Positions 9,313-18,657 of a DNA stretch of 64,000 bases are shown here, in pieces. This DNA is from Microthrix sp041394405 (GTDB taxonomy: Bacteria > Actinomycetota > Acidimicrobiia > Acidimicrobiales > Microtrichaceae). The notes under the pieces are model-generated. The model made no database searches. It had not been told where the DNA came from and worked only from the letters and a program-made list of their open reading frames with translations. The translations under genes were made by a program, and so were the position numbers. The number at the start of each line of letters is the position of its first letter. Positions within the stretch are counted from its first letter, which is position 1. The DNA lies in contig JAWKIF010000010.1 of the NCBI GenBank assembly GCA_041394405.1, positions 1 through 64,000 on the forward strand. The letters are read 5' to 3'.

Positions 9313-10221
9313 ATGACTGCCGAGGAGGCCGGGGCCTACCCGGGCGCGCGCCGACCCGACCGGCGGCGGCGCGTGGAATGCGACGGGGTGGGCATCTCGG
9401 TGGTGGAGTGGGGCGAGGAGACCGCGCCGCCCGTGCTCTTTGCCCACGGCGGGTTCGACTTTGCCGAGACCCTCAACGTGGTGGCGCCCCTGCTTGCCGA
9501 GGGCGGCTGGCGGGTGGTCAGCTGGGATCAGCGGGGCCACGGCGACAGCGATCATGCCGATCTGTATTCCTGGCACGCCGACACCCGTGACGCCGCGGCG
9601 GTGGTCATGAGCACCACCGACGGCCCCATGCCCTGGATCGGCCATTCGAAGGGCGGAGTGCTCACCATGCAGCTCTCCGAGATCCTCCCCCACCGGGTGA
9701 GCTGCCTGATCAACCTGGACGGTCTGCCGTCGCGCCGCTTCGTGCCCGACGTGGCCGAACAGCGCCAAGCGCTGATGACCGAGGCGGCGCTGGGTTGGCT
9801 GGGCCACCGGGCGTCGTTGGAGGGAAAGCAGCGACGACCCGACACCATCGAGGGTCTGGCGGAACGCCGGGCGCGCATGAACACCCGGCTGACGCCGGAG
9901 TGGTTGCGCTACCTGGTCACGGTGGGCGCCAGGGCGGACGCCGATGGTTGGCGCTGGAAGATCGACCCCACCCTGCGCATGGGTGGGCTTGGGCCGTGGC
10001 GGCCCGAGTGGTCGATGGACCGGCTTCCGGCGCTGGGGGTGCCCTTCCTGGGCGTCCTGGGCCTTGAGGTGGAGGTGATGGGCTGGGGCACACGCCCCGG
10101 CGATGTCGACCGTTACCTGCCCCCCGACGCGCGTTTCGAACCGCTGGAGGGCGTGGGCCACTTCGTCCACATCGAGGCGCCCGAACGCGTGGCCTCGTTG
10201 ATCCTGGAGTTCCTGTCGTGA
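9313..10221 (+). CDS. alpha/beta hydrolase
   Basis: This 302-residue hydrolase has LFAHGGFDF as the oxyanion loop, the WDQRGHGDSDH strand, nucleophile Ser112 in IGHSKGG, and a C-terminal catalytic His in GVGHFVHIEAPE. The ATG at 9313 is the preferred start. The open frame upstream (from 9208) has no hydrolase-like sequence and lies in the divergent promoter region with the histidine kinase. The stop TGA overlaps the GTG of the next gene, so the two hydrolase-fold proteins are coupled. The substrate cannot be inferred. Confidence 0.85.
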   Translation: MTAEEAGAYPGARRPDRRRRVECDGVGISVVEWGEETAPPVLFAHGGFDFAETLNVVAPLLAEGGWRVVSWDQRGHGDSDHADLYSWHADTRDAAAVVMSTTDGPMPWIGHSKGGVLTMQLSEILPHRVSCLINLDGLPSRRFVPDVAEQRQALMTEAALGWLGHRASLEGKQRRPDTIEGLAERRARMNTRLTPEWLRYLVTVGARADADGWRWKIDPTLRMGGLGPWRPEWSMDRLPALGVPFLGVLGLEVEVMGWGTRPGDVDRYLPPDARFEPLEGVGHFVHIEAPERVASLILEFLS

Positions 10222-10883
10222 GCGGGCACACCGACGTGGTGCGCCACGGGCGCATCGACTTGGCCGTCCACCGGTTGGTGGATGGCGACGGCCCCAACCT
10301 GTTGTTGCTGCACGGCCTGGGCGAGGCGACTCCCGCCCGGCCTCCGGCCGAGGTGGCCCAGTCGTGGCCCGGCGCCATCTGGGGGTTGGACTTCACCGGC
10401 CACGGCGCCTCGACGTTGCCCAGGGGTGGGGGCTACACCTCCGAGATCCTGGTGGCCGACGCCGATGCCGCCCTGCGGCATCTGGGGTCGGCGGTTCTGC
10501 TGGGCCGCGGCCTTGGGGCCTACGTGGCCCTCATCCTCGGTGGCCTGCGAACCGACGAGGTCGGTGGCGTGGTGCTGGCCGATGGCCCGGGCCTGGCCGG
10601 AGGCGGCACCGAGCCGGGTAGCCCCTCCATCGTTGCGCCCGCACACCGCTGGGAGGGCACGCCAGACCCGTGGGCGCTCGTGGAGTTGGCACTTGACGTG
10701 CGGCCGCAGGACTACGCCCAGAGCTTCGCCCGTTTCATCCTCACGGCCCATCCGCAGCGCCAGCCGTTGTGGGTGGCGGCCAAGGTTCGGCCCCCGTGGC
10801 TGGCGGCCGTGGCTGACGAAGCCGGTGCCATGGAGGGTCCGGCCGCCGAGGCGTTGAGCGAGCTGGGTCGCGATCTGGCCTGA
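10218..10883 (+). CDS. alpha/beta-hydrolase-fold protein lacking nucleophile Ser
   Basis: This protein of 221 residues is shorter than typical hydrolases. It keeps the oxyanion loop (LLLHGLGEATPARPP) and the FTGHGASTLP strand. At the nucleophile elbow, where Gly-x-Ser-x-Gly is expected, it has GRGLG with Gly at residue 98. I see no clear late Asp/His pair in family-like context; the only late His is in LTAHPQRQ. The loss of the nucleophile is read directly from uninterrupted sequence. It may be a pseudoenzyme that partners or regulates the active hydrolase upstream, with which it overlaps by 4 nt (GTGA). Confidence 0.75.
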   Translation: MSGHTDVVRHGRIDLAVHRLVDGDGPNLLLLHGLGEATPARPPAEVAQSWPGAIWGLDFTGHGASTLPRGGGYTSEILVADADAALRHLGSAVLLGRGLGAYVALILGGLRTDEVGGVVLADGPGLAGGGTEPGSPSIVAPAHRWEGTPDPWALVELALDVRPQDYAQSFARFILTAHPQRQPLWVAAKVRPPWLAAVADEAGAMEGPAAEALSELGRDLA

Positions 10884-10884
10884 C

Positions 10885-10900
10885 CCGGGCGCCTGCCCGG
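10885..10900. terminator. hairpin between convergent genes
   Basis: CCGGGC, a four-base loop, then GCCCGG form a perfect 6-bp stem in the 17-bp gap between the convergent hydrolase-like gene and the GH114-like gene. It has no T-tract, so factor-independent termination is uncertain. Confidence 0.35.
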
Positions 10901-11770
10901 CTACGGGACGCAGGCGACCCTGAAGCTGTCGTCCAGCTCGAGGGGCAGGATCAGCGTCGTGGTGCCTGCCGCCGTGGCCTGTGCGCAGACGCGTGCGCGT
11001 GCGGCCTCGGCGGCGGCCGCAGTGTTGGGCTCCACGTATTCGGCGTTGAGCACCGGCTTGCTTCGGGCACGAAACGGCTGCAGCGCGTCGCACTCGTCGA
11101 AGTCGTGGCACTGCTCGTTGACCGCAAAGTCGAAGGTGTCGGCCAGCTCGTCCACCAGGCCGAGGGTGTTCTTCAGGCCGATCCCCAGGCCTCGTCCGTG
11201 GGCCTGGTCCGCCAACCAACGCAGGTAGGCCAGGGTGTCGGCCCGGCCCACGTCCAACCCCGTGTCGTTGCTGAAGCCGTCGGTGTTGTCGGGCTCGACG
11301 CCGTCGCAGCCCTTCTCGGCAGCCAGGTCGAGACGGTCGCCCATGATGGCCCGAACGTTGGCTGATCGGACATCCAGCCAGCGTTCGCCCGGCCAACCCT
11401 CCAGCCCCGCGCCCAGGTCGTCGTCGGTGAACCGGTCGGCGTCGTCGCGCCAGGCCTCGGCGGAACCCGCGGAGAAGTAGCACACCACCCGGCGACCGGC
11501 GCCGTGAAGGCGCTCGATCTGTCCCGTCGACGTGTCGGCCAGGTCCACGTCGTACACGTCCACGTCGTAGGAGGTGTTGATGGGGGCGCTCGCGTCGGCG
11601 CCCGCGGCCAGCTGCCACTGCCAGGTGACGTCGGCGTCGGGCCGCCACCAGCCGCCGCCCTCGGTCGGCGAGGTGGAGGCGTCGTCGCGGGCGTCACCGT
11701 GGCCGCCGCACGAGGCGGCCATCAGCGCCGCCGCTGCGAGCGCTGCGGTGGCCGAGCGCAGGCGCGTCAT
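10901..11770 (-). CDS. GH114/TM1410-like endo-alpha-1,4-polygalactosaminidase lipoprotein
   Basis: The 289-residue protein has a lipoprotein signal peptide (LAAAALMAASCGG, lipobox Cys near residue 21). The body matches the GH114/TM1410 TIM-barrel family: DVDVYDVDLADTS, VVCYFSAGSAEAWR, KGCDGVEPDNTDGFSN with acidic catalytic candidates, and GIGLKNTLGLVDEL. Family members cleave alpha-1,4-linked galactosaminan in exopolysaccharides. It ends the same-strand run that contains the ABC permeases and ATPase (43 bp from the ATPase), so it may be exported or used with that system. Substrate specificity is inferred only from family membership. Confidence 0.8.
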   Translation of the reverse strand: MTRLRSATAALAAAALMAASCGGHGDARDDASTSPTEGGGWWRPDADVTWQWQLAAGADASAPINTSYDVDVYDVDLADTSTGQIERLHGAGRRVVCYFSAGSAEAWRDDADRFTDDDLGAGLEGWPGERWLDVRSANVRAIMGDRLDLAAEKGCDGVEPDNTDGFSNDTGLDVGRADTLAYLRWLADQAHGRGLGIGLKNTLGLVDELADTFDFAVNEQCHDFDECDALQPFRARSKPVLNAEYVEPNTAAAAEAARARVCAQATAAGTTTLILPLELDDSFRVACVP

Positions 11771-11813
11771 CAGGCCGCTCGGGTGCGACGGTGGGTGCGA
11801 GCGTTCAGGGGGG

Positions 11814-12530
11814 CTACGCCTCCAGCCGGCCGTCGCTGATGCGGACCGTGCGGTCGCAGTACTGGGTGATGCGTTCGTCGTGGGTCACGACGATGGCGGC
11901 CGTCGAGCGGTCCTTCATCTCCGAGCGGATCAGCTCCATCACCTGGGCCCCCAACTCCGAGTCCAGCGACGAGGTGGGCTCGTCGAAGAGCACCAGCTCC
12001 GGCTCGTTCATCAGCGACCGCCCGATGGCCACCCGCTGGCGTTGCCCGCCCGACAGCTCTGACGGCAGGTTCCGAGCGCGCTCGGCCAACCCCAGCTCGT
12101 CCAGCAGGCGGTCGGCGCGCTCGCGTGCGGCCTTGCGCTCGCGTCGCCCCATCTCGTCGACGACCAGCAGGTTCTCCCTGGCCGAGAGAAAGGGCACCAG
12201 GTTGACCGACTGGAACACAAACCCCACCTGGTTCTGGCGAAACGTCGTGCGCTGCTTGTCGGAGTAGCCGGTGATCTCCTCGCCGCTGACCATCACCGAG
12301 CCAGCGGTGGGCGACAGAATGCCGCCGGCAATGGAACACAGCGTGGTCTTGCCCGAGCCCGACGGCCCGACCAGCGCGACGATCTCGTCGCTGGCCAGGG
12401 TCAGCTCGGCGTGGTCCAGGGCCACCACCTCGGCGTCGCCCATCTGGTACACCTTCCGAACGTCGCGCATGACCAGCGCCGGTGTCGACGTGCGGTTCGT
12501 GGCGTTGCGGAGGGTGTCGGTTTCGGTCAT
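11814..12530 (-). CDS. ABC transporter ATP-binding protein (MacB/LolD-like)
   Basis: This 238-residue ATPase has Walker A (GPSGSGKTTL), the Q-loop region (QNQVGFVFQSVNLVPFLSA), the signature LSGGQRQRVAIGRSL, Walker B (LVLFDEPTSSLDSELG) and the switch His (IVVTHDER). It follows two FtsX-type permeases on the same strand with a 6-bp gap. Together they form an ABC system of the MacB/LolCDE type, which moves lipoproteins, peptides or antibiotics by a mechanotransmission mechanism rather than classical import. The cargo is unknown. Confidence 0.92.
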   Translation of the reverse strand: MTETDTLRNATNRTSTPALVMRDVRKVYQMGDAEVVALDHAELTLASDEIVALVGPSGSGKTTLCSIAGGILSPTAGSVMVSGEEITGYSDKQRTTFRQNQVGFVFQSVNLVPFLSARENLLVVDEMGRRERKAARERADRLLDELGLAERARNLPSELSGGQRQRVAIGRSLMNEPELVLFDEPTSSLDSELGAQVMELIRSEMKDRSTAAIVVTHDERITQYCDRTVRISDGRLEA

Positions 12531-12536
12531 CGAAGA

Positions 12537-13640
12537 TCAGCTCCCGAGGGCGGAGGCCGGGTCTACTTGCAGCACCCGGCGGAGTGAGAAGGCGCAGCCG
12601 ACGATGGCGGCTCCGAGCAGCAGGGTCATGCTGCTCATGATGCGCAGCGGCGAGATGGCGAGAGGTATCGAGCCTGGCGGGATCAGCAGGTCGAGGACGA
12701 CGACGGCGACCGCAGCGATCGTGGCACCGATGAGGGTGACGACCACGGCCTGCACCACCAGGCCGCCGAAGATCGTTCGAGACCGGGCGCCGATGGCCTT
12801 GAGTACCCCGTAGAGGGCGGTGCGCTCGACGGTGATCAGCGCGAAGAACAGGGCGATCACCACCAGGGCGATCACCAGCGTGACGCTGAGGATCTGGTTG
12901 AAGGTGCCTCGCTGCTCGGTGACCCCGGGGATCGCCTCGACCGCATCGGGCACGGTGGGGGCGATGACGTCGAGGGACTCCTCGATGGCGGCGCTGAGTT
13001 GGTCTGGGCTGGTGCCGTCCGCGCCGCGCACGGCGAGCGCCTGGAACACCTCCGGCGCCAGCACGGCGTCGGGCCGGTTGTTGTTGACCACCTCCCGCCA
13101 GGTGGTGGTGTTGGCCCACAGGCTTCCCTGCCCCGCATAGGCGGTGTTCTTCACGAACCCCAGCACCGTGACCGGCGTTCGGGCGGGGCCCACCAGCAGC
13201 TGCTGGCCGGTAGTCACACCGCTGGCCCGCAGCGTGTCGTCGGCGTAGGCCTCGCCGTCGCCGGGTGGCGCGGGCACCCCAGCCGGTGCCAGCTCGTAGC
13301 CCCACAACGCGGTGTTGGCCAGCTCGCGAGGCCCGTTACCCGGCACCCGTGCGCCAAGCTGAACCACGCTGAGCGCACCGGTCTGGGCCACCTCGGGCAG
13401 GGCGTCGATGGCGGCCCGCTCCTCCGGCTCGATGCGGCTGCGCAGGAACGAACCCTCCGACGTGGCGCCGTAGACCAGCACGTCGACCTCCTGGGCCTCG
13501 ATGGCACCGGTCGAGGTCTGGATCAACCCGTCGAGGAGACCCCCGAGGAACATCAACAGGATGGCGATGAGCGTGAGGATCGACGCCGCAGTGGCGAACC
13601 GTCCCGGGCGGCGCCGCAGCTCTCGGAGGGCCAGCCTCAT
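12537..13640 (-). CDS. ABC transporter permease, FtsX-like
   Basis: The 367-residue permease has one N-terminal transmembrane helix (FATAASILTLIAILLMFLGG), a large extracytoplasmic MacB-periplasmic-core-like domain, and three C-terminal helices typical of FtsX (LVIALVVIALFFALITVERT, a helix with GGLVVQAVVVTLIGATIAAV, and a last one near ISPLRIMSSMTLLLGAAIVG). I chose the ATG at 13640 (MRLALRELRRRPGRF). It overlaps the TGA of the upstream permease by 4 nt and the helix follows at the usual distance. The longer open frame upstream lies inside the neighbouring gene. Confidence 0.88.
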   Translation of the reverse strand: MRLALRELRRRPGRFATAASILTLIAILLMFLGGLLDGLIQTSTGAIEAQEVDVLVYGATSEGSFLRSRIEPEERAAIDALPEVAQTGALSVVQLGARVPGNGPRELANTALWGYELAPAGVPAPPGDGEAYADDTLRASGVTTGQQLLVGPARTPVTVLGFVKNTAYAGQGSLWANTTTWREVVNNNRPDAVLAPEVFQALAVRGADGTSPDQLSAAIEESLDVIAPTVPDAVEAIPGVTEQRGTFNQILSVTLVIALVVIALFFALITVERTALYGVLKAIGARSRTIFGGLVVQAVVVTLIGATIAAVAVVVLDLLIPPGSIPLAISPLRIMSSMTLLLGAAIVGCAFSLRRVLQVDPASALGS

Positions 13641-14755
13641 CGGTTTCCGCTCCCGATCGTGGCCTCGGCCGGGTCGATCCTCAGCAGGCGTCGGGCCGAC
13701 AGCATCGAGCTGCCCACGCCGAGCACCAGCAACACGAAGGCCCACAGCACCACCGCCGCAGTCTCGAAGCGCAGGGAGATGCCGCCAAGCTGCTGCTGGG
13801 AGACCGGGTAGTACAGCGCCACGCCGATGGCGAAGCCGGCCGCCAGGATGATCAGCGCCTGGCTCAACAGCGAGGCCACCAGCCGGCTGGCCGGGGCTCC
13901 GATGGCTCGCAGCAGGGTGAGCGCATCGGACTTCTGGAACGTGACGATGAGGAAGAACAGCCCCGTCACGCTCGGAATCACCAGACCGTAGAGGAGAAAG
14001 ATGATCCGGAACGACTGCTGCACCTGGGCCACCCCGGGTGTCTCGGCGGCGGCTTCGGTTCGGGAGAGCGCGTCCACCTGGTCGTCCAAGCCGTTGAGGT
14101 TGGCCACCAGCTCATCCGGTGTCACCCCGTCGCTGGGCGCCATCGCCAGGACGTTGGGCAGCGGCACACCGGCGTCGGGGTTCGAGCTGCGAACCGCCTC
14201 GACGTAGGTGTCGTAGGTGACGAACAGCGTTGGGGCGGCGCTCAGCTGCACGTCGTCGGCCAGCCCAACGATCTCCACCTCGTAGCCGCCCGGTTGCACC
14301 CGGATCGTCTCACCGAGATCGAACCCGTCCCCGGCATCGCTGGCGTTGCCGACCGCCTGGCCGGGCCCCGATGGGTAGCGCCCGGCGCTCAGCTCGGCGG
14401 GTGCGCCCAGCGAGCGGTCGTCGTAGCCCCAGATGGAGGCGTCGGCGGTTCCTGCGCCGGTGGCCACGGTGAAGGTTCCCTGGCCGATACGCCCGACCTC
14501 ACCGATGCCGTCGGCCCCCCGCACGGTCTGTTCGAAGTCGGGGGTGATGATGCTGCCCTGGATGACCCGCTGACCGTCGACGGGGTACACCAGCACGGGT
14601 GCGCTCTGGTTGCGGATGGCGCCAACGAACGACGTGACCAACCCGTTTTGCAGCGACTGCTGAAACAGGATGAGGAACACCAGCATGGCGAGCGCGGCGA
14701 TCAGCAGCCCGAAGCGCACCTTGGCGCGGGCCATCTCCTTGAGGGCCAAAAACAT
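13637..14755 (-). CDS. ABC transporter permease, FtsX-like
   Basis: This 372-residue permease is first in the three-gene ABC operon. It starts MFLALKEMARAKVRFGLL, then has a transmembrane helix (IAALAMLVFLILFQQSL), an extracytoplasmic domain (about residues 40-240) and three further helices (IFLLYGLVIPSVTGLFFLIV, SLLSQALIILAAGFAIGVAL, VVLWAFVLLVLGVGSSML). Topology and order match its partner at 12537-13640, so the two probably form a heterodimeric transmembrane unit. Its stop overlaps the partner's start (ATGA). Confidence 0.88.
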   Translation of the reverse strand: MFLALKEMARAKVRFGLLIAALAMLVFLILFQQSLQNGLVTSFVGAIRNQSAPVLVYPVDGQRVIQGSIITPDFEQTVRGADGIGEVGRIGQGTFTVATGAGTADASIWGYDDRSLGAPAELSAGRYPSGPGQAVGNASDAGDGFDLGETIRVQPGGYEVEIVGLADDVQLSAAPTLFVTYDTYVEAVRSSNPDAGVPLPNVLAMAPSDGVTPDELVANLNGLDDQVDALSRTEAAAETPGVAQVQQSFRIIFLLYGLVIPSVTGLFFLIVTFQKSDALTLLRAIGAPASRLVASLLSQALIILAAGFAIGVALYYPVSQQQLGGISLRFETAAVVLWAFVLLVLGVGSSMLSARRLLRIDPAEATIGSGNR

Positions 14756-14834
14756 GAGCTAGGCGTGTGGCCGGGAGGCGGACATCGCGGCGAACCTACG
14801 TTGACGTCGTCCGACAACCCAACCACCGCCGGCG

Positions 14835-15104
14835 TCAGGCCACGGGCGCCTCGGGGTTCAGGTCGGCCACCAACTCGTCCACCCGCAGCCGGGTGCCGGC
14901 GATGCGTTCCCTGCAGACGCCGATCAGCCAAGCCGCCCGCTCCACCCGATCGGCCAGCACGTCGAGGTCGAGGTCGTCGCGTTCCAGCTCGGCCAGGATG
15001 CTCGAGAGCTCACCCATGGCGTCGTTCCAGCCCGGCGTCTCGGAGCCGTTGGTGTCGTCGGCCTGGCCGTCGGCGGGGGAGGTGTCGTCGTGATGCTGGG
15101 TCAT
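14835..15104 (-). CDS. xseB: exodeoxyribonuclease VII small subunit
   Basis: At 89 residues the length is normal for XseB, the small subunit that binds XseA to form the single-strand-specific exonuclease VII. The conserved helical core is present (ELSSILAELERDDLDLDVLA, RVERAAWLIGVCRERI). The acidic N-terminal 25 residues are a non-conserved extension. The ATG overlaps the XseA stop by 4 nt, the standard xseA-xseB arrangement in actinobacteria. Confidence 0.9.
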   Translation of the reverse strand: MTQHHDDTSPADGQADDTNGSETPGWNDAMGELSSILAELERDDLDLDVLADRVERAAWLIGVCRERIAGTRLRVDELVADLNPEAPVA

Positions 15105-16564
15105 GGGTTGTCCTTGGTGGGGGCGGCGGGTGGCAACTGCGGGGGGTCGGGCGAGCTTCGGGCGTCGGTGACGGTGGCGCCCAGCGAACCGTCGGCCACG
15201 GTGATCCGCAGGGCATCGCCCACGGTGGCCTGAGCCGCGCTGCGCACGAGCGGGCCGGCGCCGGTTCCGGTGTCCCCGTCCGGTGCGGCGAGGCGCACCA
15301 TGGCATAGCCGCGGCGCAGCAGCACGGCCGGATCGGCGGCCCTCACCAAGGCCTCTACGTGATCGAGTCGTTCGGTCATCAGGTCGAGGCGGTCCGGTGC
15401 CCGCGCCGCCCGGTGGGCGAGTGCCTCCAATCGGGCGCTCGAGTGGGCGAGGGCGCCCTCGGCCAAGTTCGGGAGGCGTCCCTGGGCGAGGGTCACCTCG
15501 CGCTCGCCGTGGCGCAGCGATCGGCGGGCGGCCGACGCCAACCGGGGAACGGCCGAGCTCACTTGGGCGTCGGCGCCGGCCACGGCGCGGCCCGCCGAGA
15601 CGGCGACCCGCCGTTGGCAGTCCTCGAACGCGTTCTCCGCCTCATCCAGGCGGGCCCGCACCGAGCGCCGGAGGCGTCCTGCGCCATCCTCGACCTGGGC
15701 CGACTGGGCCAGCACGGCGTCGATGAGAGCTCCGGCAACGGCGGTGGGGGTCTTGTAGGCGCGGTGGGCCACCTCGTCGGCCACCGACGTGTCGATCTCG
15801 TGGCCGATCCCGGTGAGCACCGGGTGGGGGCTGGCGGCGATGGCCCTGGCCACCGCCTCGGCGTCGAAGGCCGCCAGGTCGGTGCGCGCGCCGCCCCCTC
15901 GGATGATGACGACGGCGTCGGTGGGCTGCGCGGCGGCCAGGGCGAGGGCGGCGGCCACCTCCTCCGGAGCCTCGGTGCCCTGCACCCGGACGTCCACCCG
16001 GGTGACGGCAAAAGCCAGCGCACTCAGCTCCAGTTCGTGCAGGAAGTCGGCCTCCGCCGCCGAGCCCCGGCTGGCGATCAACGTGATGCGCAGCGGCAGC
16101 GGCGACATCGGCCTGGTGGCGTTGGCGCCAAGCAGCCCCTCGGCGGTGAGGCGTCCCAGCAGGGCAGCCCGCTCGGCCGCCAGGTTGCCCAGCGTGAAGG
16201 TGGGGTCGATGCCCACCATGATCAGCTGGAACGAACTCGACCCGGGATAGATCGACACCTCGCCCCGAAGCCTCACCCGCACGCCGTCGTCCATGCGCAC
16301 CTGGCCCCGAGCCCGGCGGAGGTGCTTGTTCACCCGGTCGCGGGCCTTGTTGAACAGCGCCACGTTGACGGTGGCGGTTTGCTTGCGGCCGGTCACCGGG
16401 TCGGCTCGGGTCTCCACCAGGCTGAAGTAGGTGTGCCCGGCGGCCGATGGGCGGCCCTTGTTGTGGATCTCGCCCTCCACCCAGACCTCGCCCGGGAAGC
16501 TGTCGCGCAGGGCCGCATTGGCCCGGTCGATCAGCTCGTGGACGGTGAAGGTGGGAGCGGCCAC
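15101..16564 (-). CDS. xseA: exodeoxyribonuclease VII large subunit
   Basis: The 487-residue protein is the catalytic subunit of exonuclease VII, which degrades single-stranded DNA from both ends. The N-terminal OB-fold is seen in FTVHELIDRANAALRDSFPG and EVWVEGEIHN. The nuclease core includes PMSPLPLRITLIASRGSAAE, DVRVQGTEAPEEVAAAL, VVIIRGGGARTDLAAFDAEA and PVLTGIGHEIDTSVADEVAH. A long coiled-coil C-terminal region follows. A GTG start is used. It lies 9 bp after an ABC exporter gene on the same strand and overlaps xseB. Confidence 0.95.
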   Translation of the reverse strand: MAAPTFTVHELIDRANAALRDSFPGEVWVEGEIHNKGRPSAAGHTYFSLVETRADPVTGRKQTATVNVALFNKARDRVNKHLRRARGQVRMDDGVRVRLRGEVSIYPGSSSFQLIMVGIDPTFTLGNLAAERAALLGRLTAEGLLGANATRPMSPLPLRITLIASRGSAAEADFLHELELSALAFAVTRVDVRVQGTEAPEEVAAALALAAAQPTDAVVIIRGGGARTDLAAFDAEAVARAIAASPHPVLTGIGHEIDTSVADEVAHRAYKTPTAVAGALIDAVLAQSAQVEDGAGRLRRSVRARLDEAENAFEDCQRRVAVSAGRAVAGADAQVSSAVPRLASAARRSLRHGEREVTLAQGRLPNLAEGALAHSSARLEALAHRAARAPDRLDLMTERLDHVEALVRAADPAVLLRRGYAMVRLAAPDGDTGTGAGPLVRSAAQATVGDALRITVADGSLGATVTDARSSPDPPQLPPAAPTKDNP

Positions 16565-16573
16565 CGTGGCAGG

Positions 16574-18472
16574 CTACCCAGCTGCGGGTGCGGCGACAGC
16601 GGGAGCGGGTGCCACCTCAGGGGCCTCGGCCCCCTCCACCAGGGTGCGGTAGAGCGCGGCGTACAGGCCGTCGTTGGCCAGCAACTCGGCGTGTCGCCCC
16701 CGCTCCACCACGCGACCCTCGTCCAGCACCAGGATGAGGTCGGCGCCCACGATCGTGGACAGGCGGTGGGCGATCACCAGCGCAGTCCGTCCCTCCAGGG
16801 CCACGGCCAACGCGGCCTGCACGGCGGCCTCCGACTCGGTGTCCAGGCTGGAGGTGGCCTCGTCGAGGATGACCACGGCGGGGTCCTTCAGCAGCATGCG
16901 GGCGATGGCCACCCGCTGCTTCTCTCCGCCGCTCAGTCGATAGCCGCGCTCGCCGACCACCGTGTCGAAGCCTTGGGGCAGCGCCTCGATCACGTGCAGC
17001 ACCTGGGCGGCCTGGGCGGCGGCCCGCAGCTCTTCGTCGGTGGCGCCGGGGCGTGCGTAGCGCAGGTTCTCGGCCACGGTGATGTGGAAGAGGTGTGGGT
17101 CCTGGGGTACGACACCGATGGCGGCCCGCAGGCTGTCCTGGGTGAGCGAGCGCACGTCGTGGCCGTCCACCAGGATCGAACCGCTGGTGACGTCCCACAG
17201 GCGGGGCACCAGGGACGCCAGCGTGGTCTTTCCGGCCCCGGACGGGCCCACCAACGCCACGGTCCAGCCGGGTTCGATCGTCGCAGACACGTCGCGCAAG
17301 ACCGGGCCGCCCGCGCGGTGGTCCTCGCCCACCGCCTCCAGCGAGGCGATGGAGGTCGACTCGCTGCTCGGGTAGGAGAAGCCGACGTGGTCAAAGCTGA
17401 TGGCCCCCGCCGGGTCGACCAGCTCGAGAGCGTCAGGGGCGTCGGTGATGGGGTTGGGCAGGTCCAGCACCTCGAAGACCCGGTCGAAGCTGACCAGGGC
17501 CCCCATGACGTCAACGCGGGTGTTGCTGAGCGCGCTCAGCGGCTGGTAGATGCGGGGCATCAAGATGGTGAGCGCAGCCAGGGTGCCCAGCGTCAGGCCG
17601 CCGTCCACCACCAGCAGGCCGCCCAACCAATACAGCACGCCGAGGGCCACCGTGCCCACCAACTCCAGGCTGGTCATGAACGTCCGAACCGTCATGGCCT
17701 GGCGCACCCCGATGTCGCGCACCCGGGCCGCCTGGGTGTCCAGGGTGGCCTGCTCGTCGGCGTAGCGGCCGTACAGCTTCACCAGCTGTGCACCCGATGC
17801 GGAGAAGCGCTCGGTGAGACCGGTGTTCATCTCGGCGTTCAGGTTCATGCCCTCGCGGGTGATGTCGGCCAGCCGATTGCCCACCCTGCTGGCCGGTACA
17901 AGAAAGAAGGGCAACAGCACCAGCGACAGCAGGGTGAGGCGCCACTCCAGTGCGAACACCGTGACCAGCGTGGCGGCCAGGGCCGCACCGTTGGAGGCCA
18001 CCGACCCCAGCGTCCCGGTCAGCGCCCGCTGCGCACCGATGACGTCGTTGTTCATGCGGTTGGTCAGCGCGCCGGTGCGGGTTCGGGTGAAGAAGCCCAC
18101 GGGCATGCGCTGCACGTGGTCGTGCAGGGTGGTGCGCAGGTCGTAGATCAGCCCCTCGCCGATGCGGGCCGACCACCAGCGTTCCAGCATGGACAACGCT
18201 GCTCCGGCCAGGCCCACCAGGACGACCAAGCCGGCCAGCGCGGCCAATTGGCGGGTGTTCTCGTTGGGGATGGTGTGGTCGATCAGCTGGCGAAAGACCA
18301 GCGTGGGCACCAGCGCCAGCACCGACGAGATGACGATGACCGTGACGAAGGCGATCAGCTGCGCCCGATAGGGCCGGGCGAAGGCCAGGACGCGGCGAAC
18401 GGTCTGGCGGCTGGGCCGTTCGGTCTCGTCGATGCCCATCCGGGCGTTGCGCATGTAGCTGAAGGAGTGCAC
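16574..18472 (-). CDS. ABC exporter, fused permease/ATPase
   Basis: This 632-residue half-transporter has six predicted helices in residues 30-330 (for example AQLIAFVTVIVISSVLALVP and LAALAGLVVLVGLAGAALSM). The ATPase has Walker A GPSGAGKTTLASLVP, signature YRLSGGEKQRVAIARMLL, Walker B DPAVVILDEATSSLD and the H-loop LVIAHRLSTI. It belongs to the MsbA/BmrA-type exporters that work as dimers on lipids or drugs. It is immediately upstream (9 bp) of xseA on the same strand, so co-transcription is likely although the functions differ. A GTG start at 18472 was used; an ATG six codons later is also possible. Confidence 0.92.
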   Translation of the reverse strand: MHSFSYMRNARMGIDETERPSRQTVRRVLAFARPYRAQLIAFVTVIVISSVLALVPTLVFRQLIDHTIPNENTRQLAALAGLVVLVGLAGAALSMLERWWSARIGEGLIYDLRTTLHDHVQRMPVGFFTRTRTGALTNRMNNDVIGAQRALTGTLGSVASNGAALAATLVTVFALEWRLTLLSLVLLPFFLVPASRVGNRLADITREGMNLNAEMNTGLTERFSASGAQLVKLYGRYADEQATLDTQAARVRDIGVRQAMTVRTFMTSLELVGTVALGVLYWLGGLLVVDGGLTLGTLAALTILMPRIYQPLSALSNTRVDVMGALVSFDRVFEVLDLPNPITDAPDALELVDPAGAISFDHVGFSYPSSESTSIASLEAVGEDHRAGGPVLRDVSATIEPGWTVALVGPSGAGKTTLASLVPRLWDVTSGSILVDGHDVRSLTQDSLRAAIGVVPQDPHLFHITVAENLRYARPGATDEELRAAAQAAQVLHVIEALPQGFDTVVGERGYRLSGGEKQRVAIARMLLKDPAVVILDEATSSLDTESEAAVQAALAVALEGRTALVIAHRLSTIVGADLILVLDEGRVVERGRHAELLANDGLYAALYRTLVEGAEAPEVAPAPAVAAPAAG

Positions 18473-18657
18473 GGTGAGGTGATCAACGTACCGCTCGCGG
18501 GTTCTGTTCCCCTGGCCACGTGGGTGGAGGCGCGGGGGAGGCCTACCTGGGCGCTCGCCGGCGGTGGAGCAACCGGCAGGAGGTCGTCAGCGCGCTGGTC
18601 CATCCCCCAGGCTAGGGAGCGGGAGCGGGCTTCCCACCTGAGAGCGGCCGGCGACCC

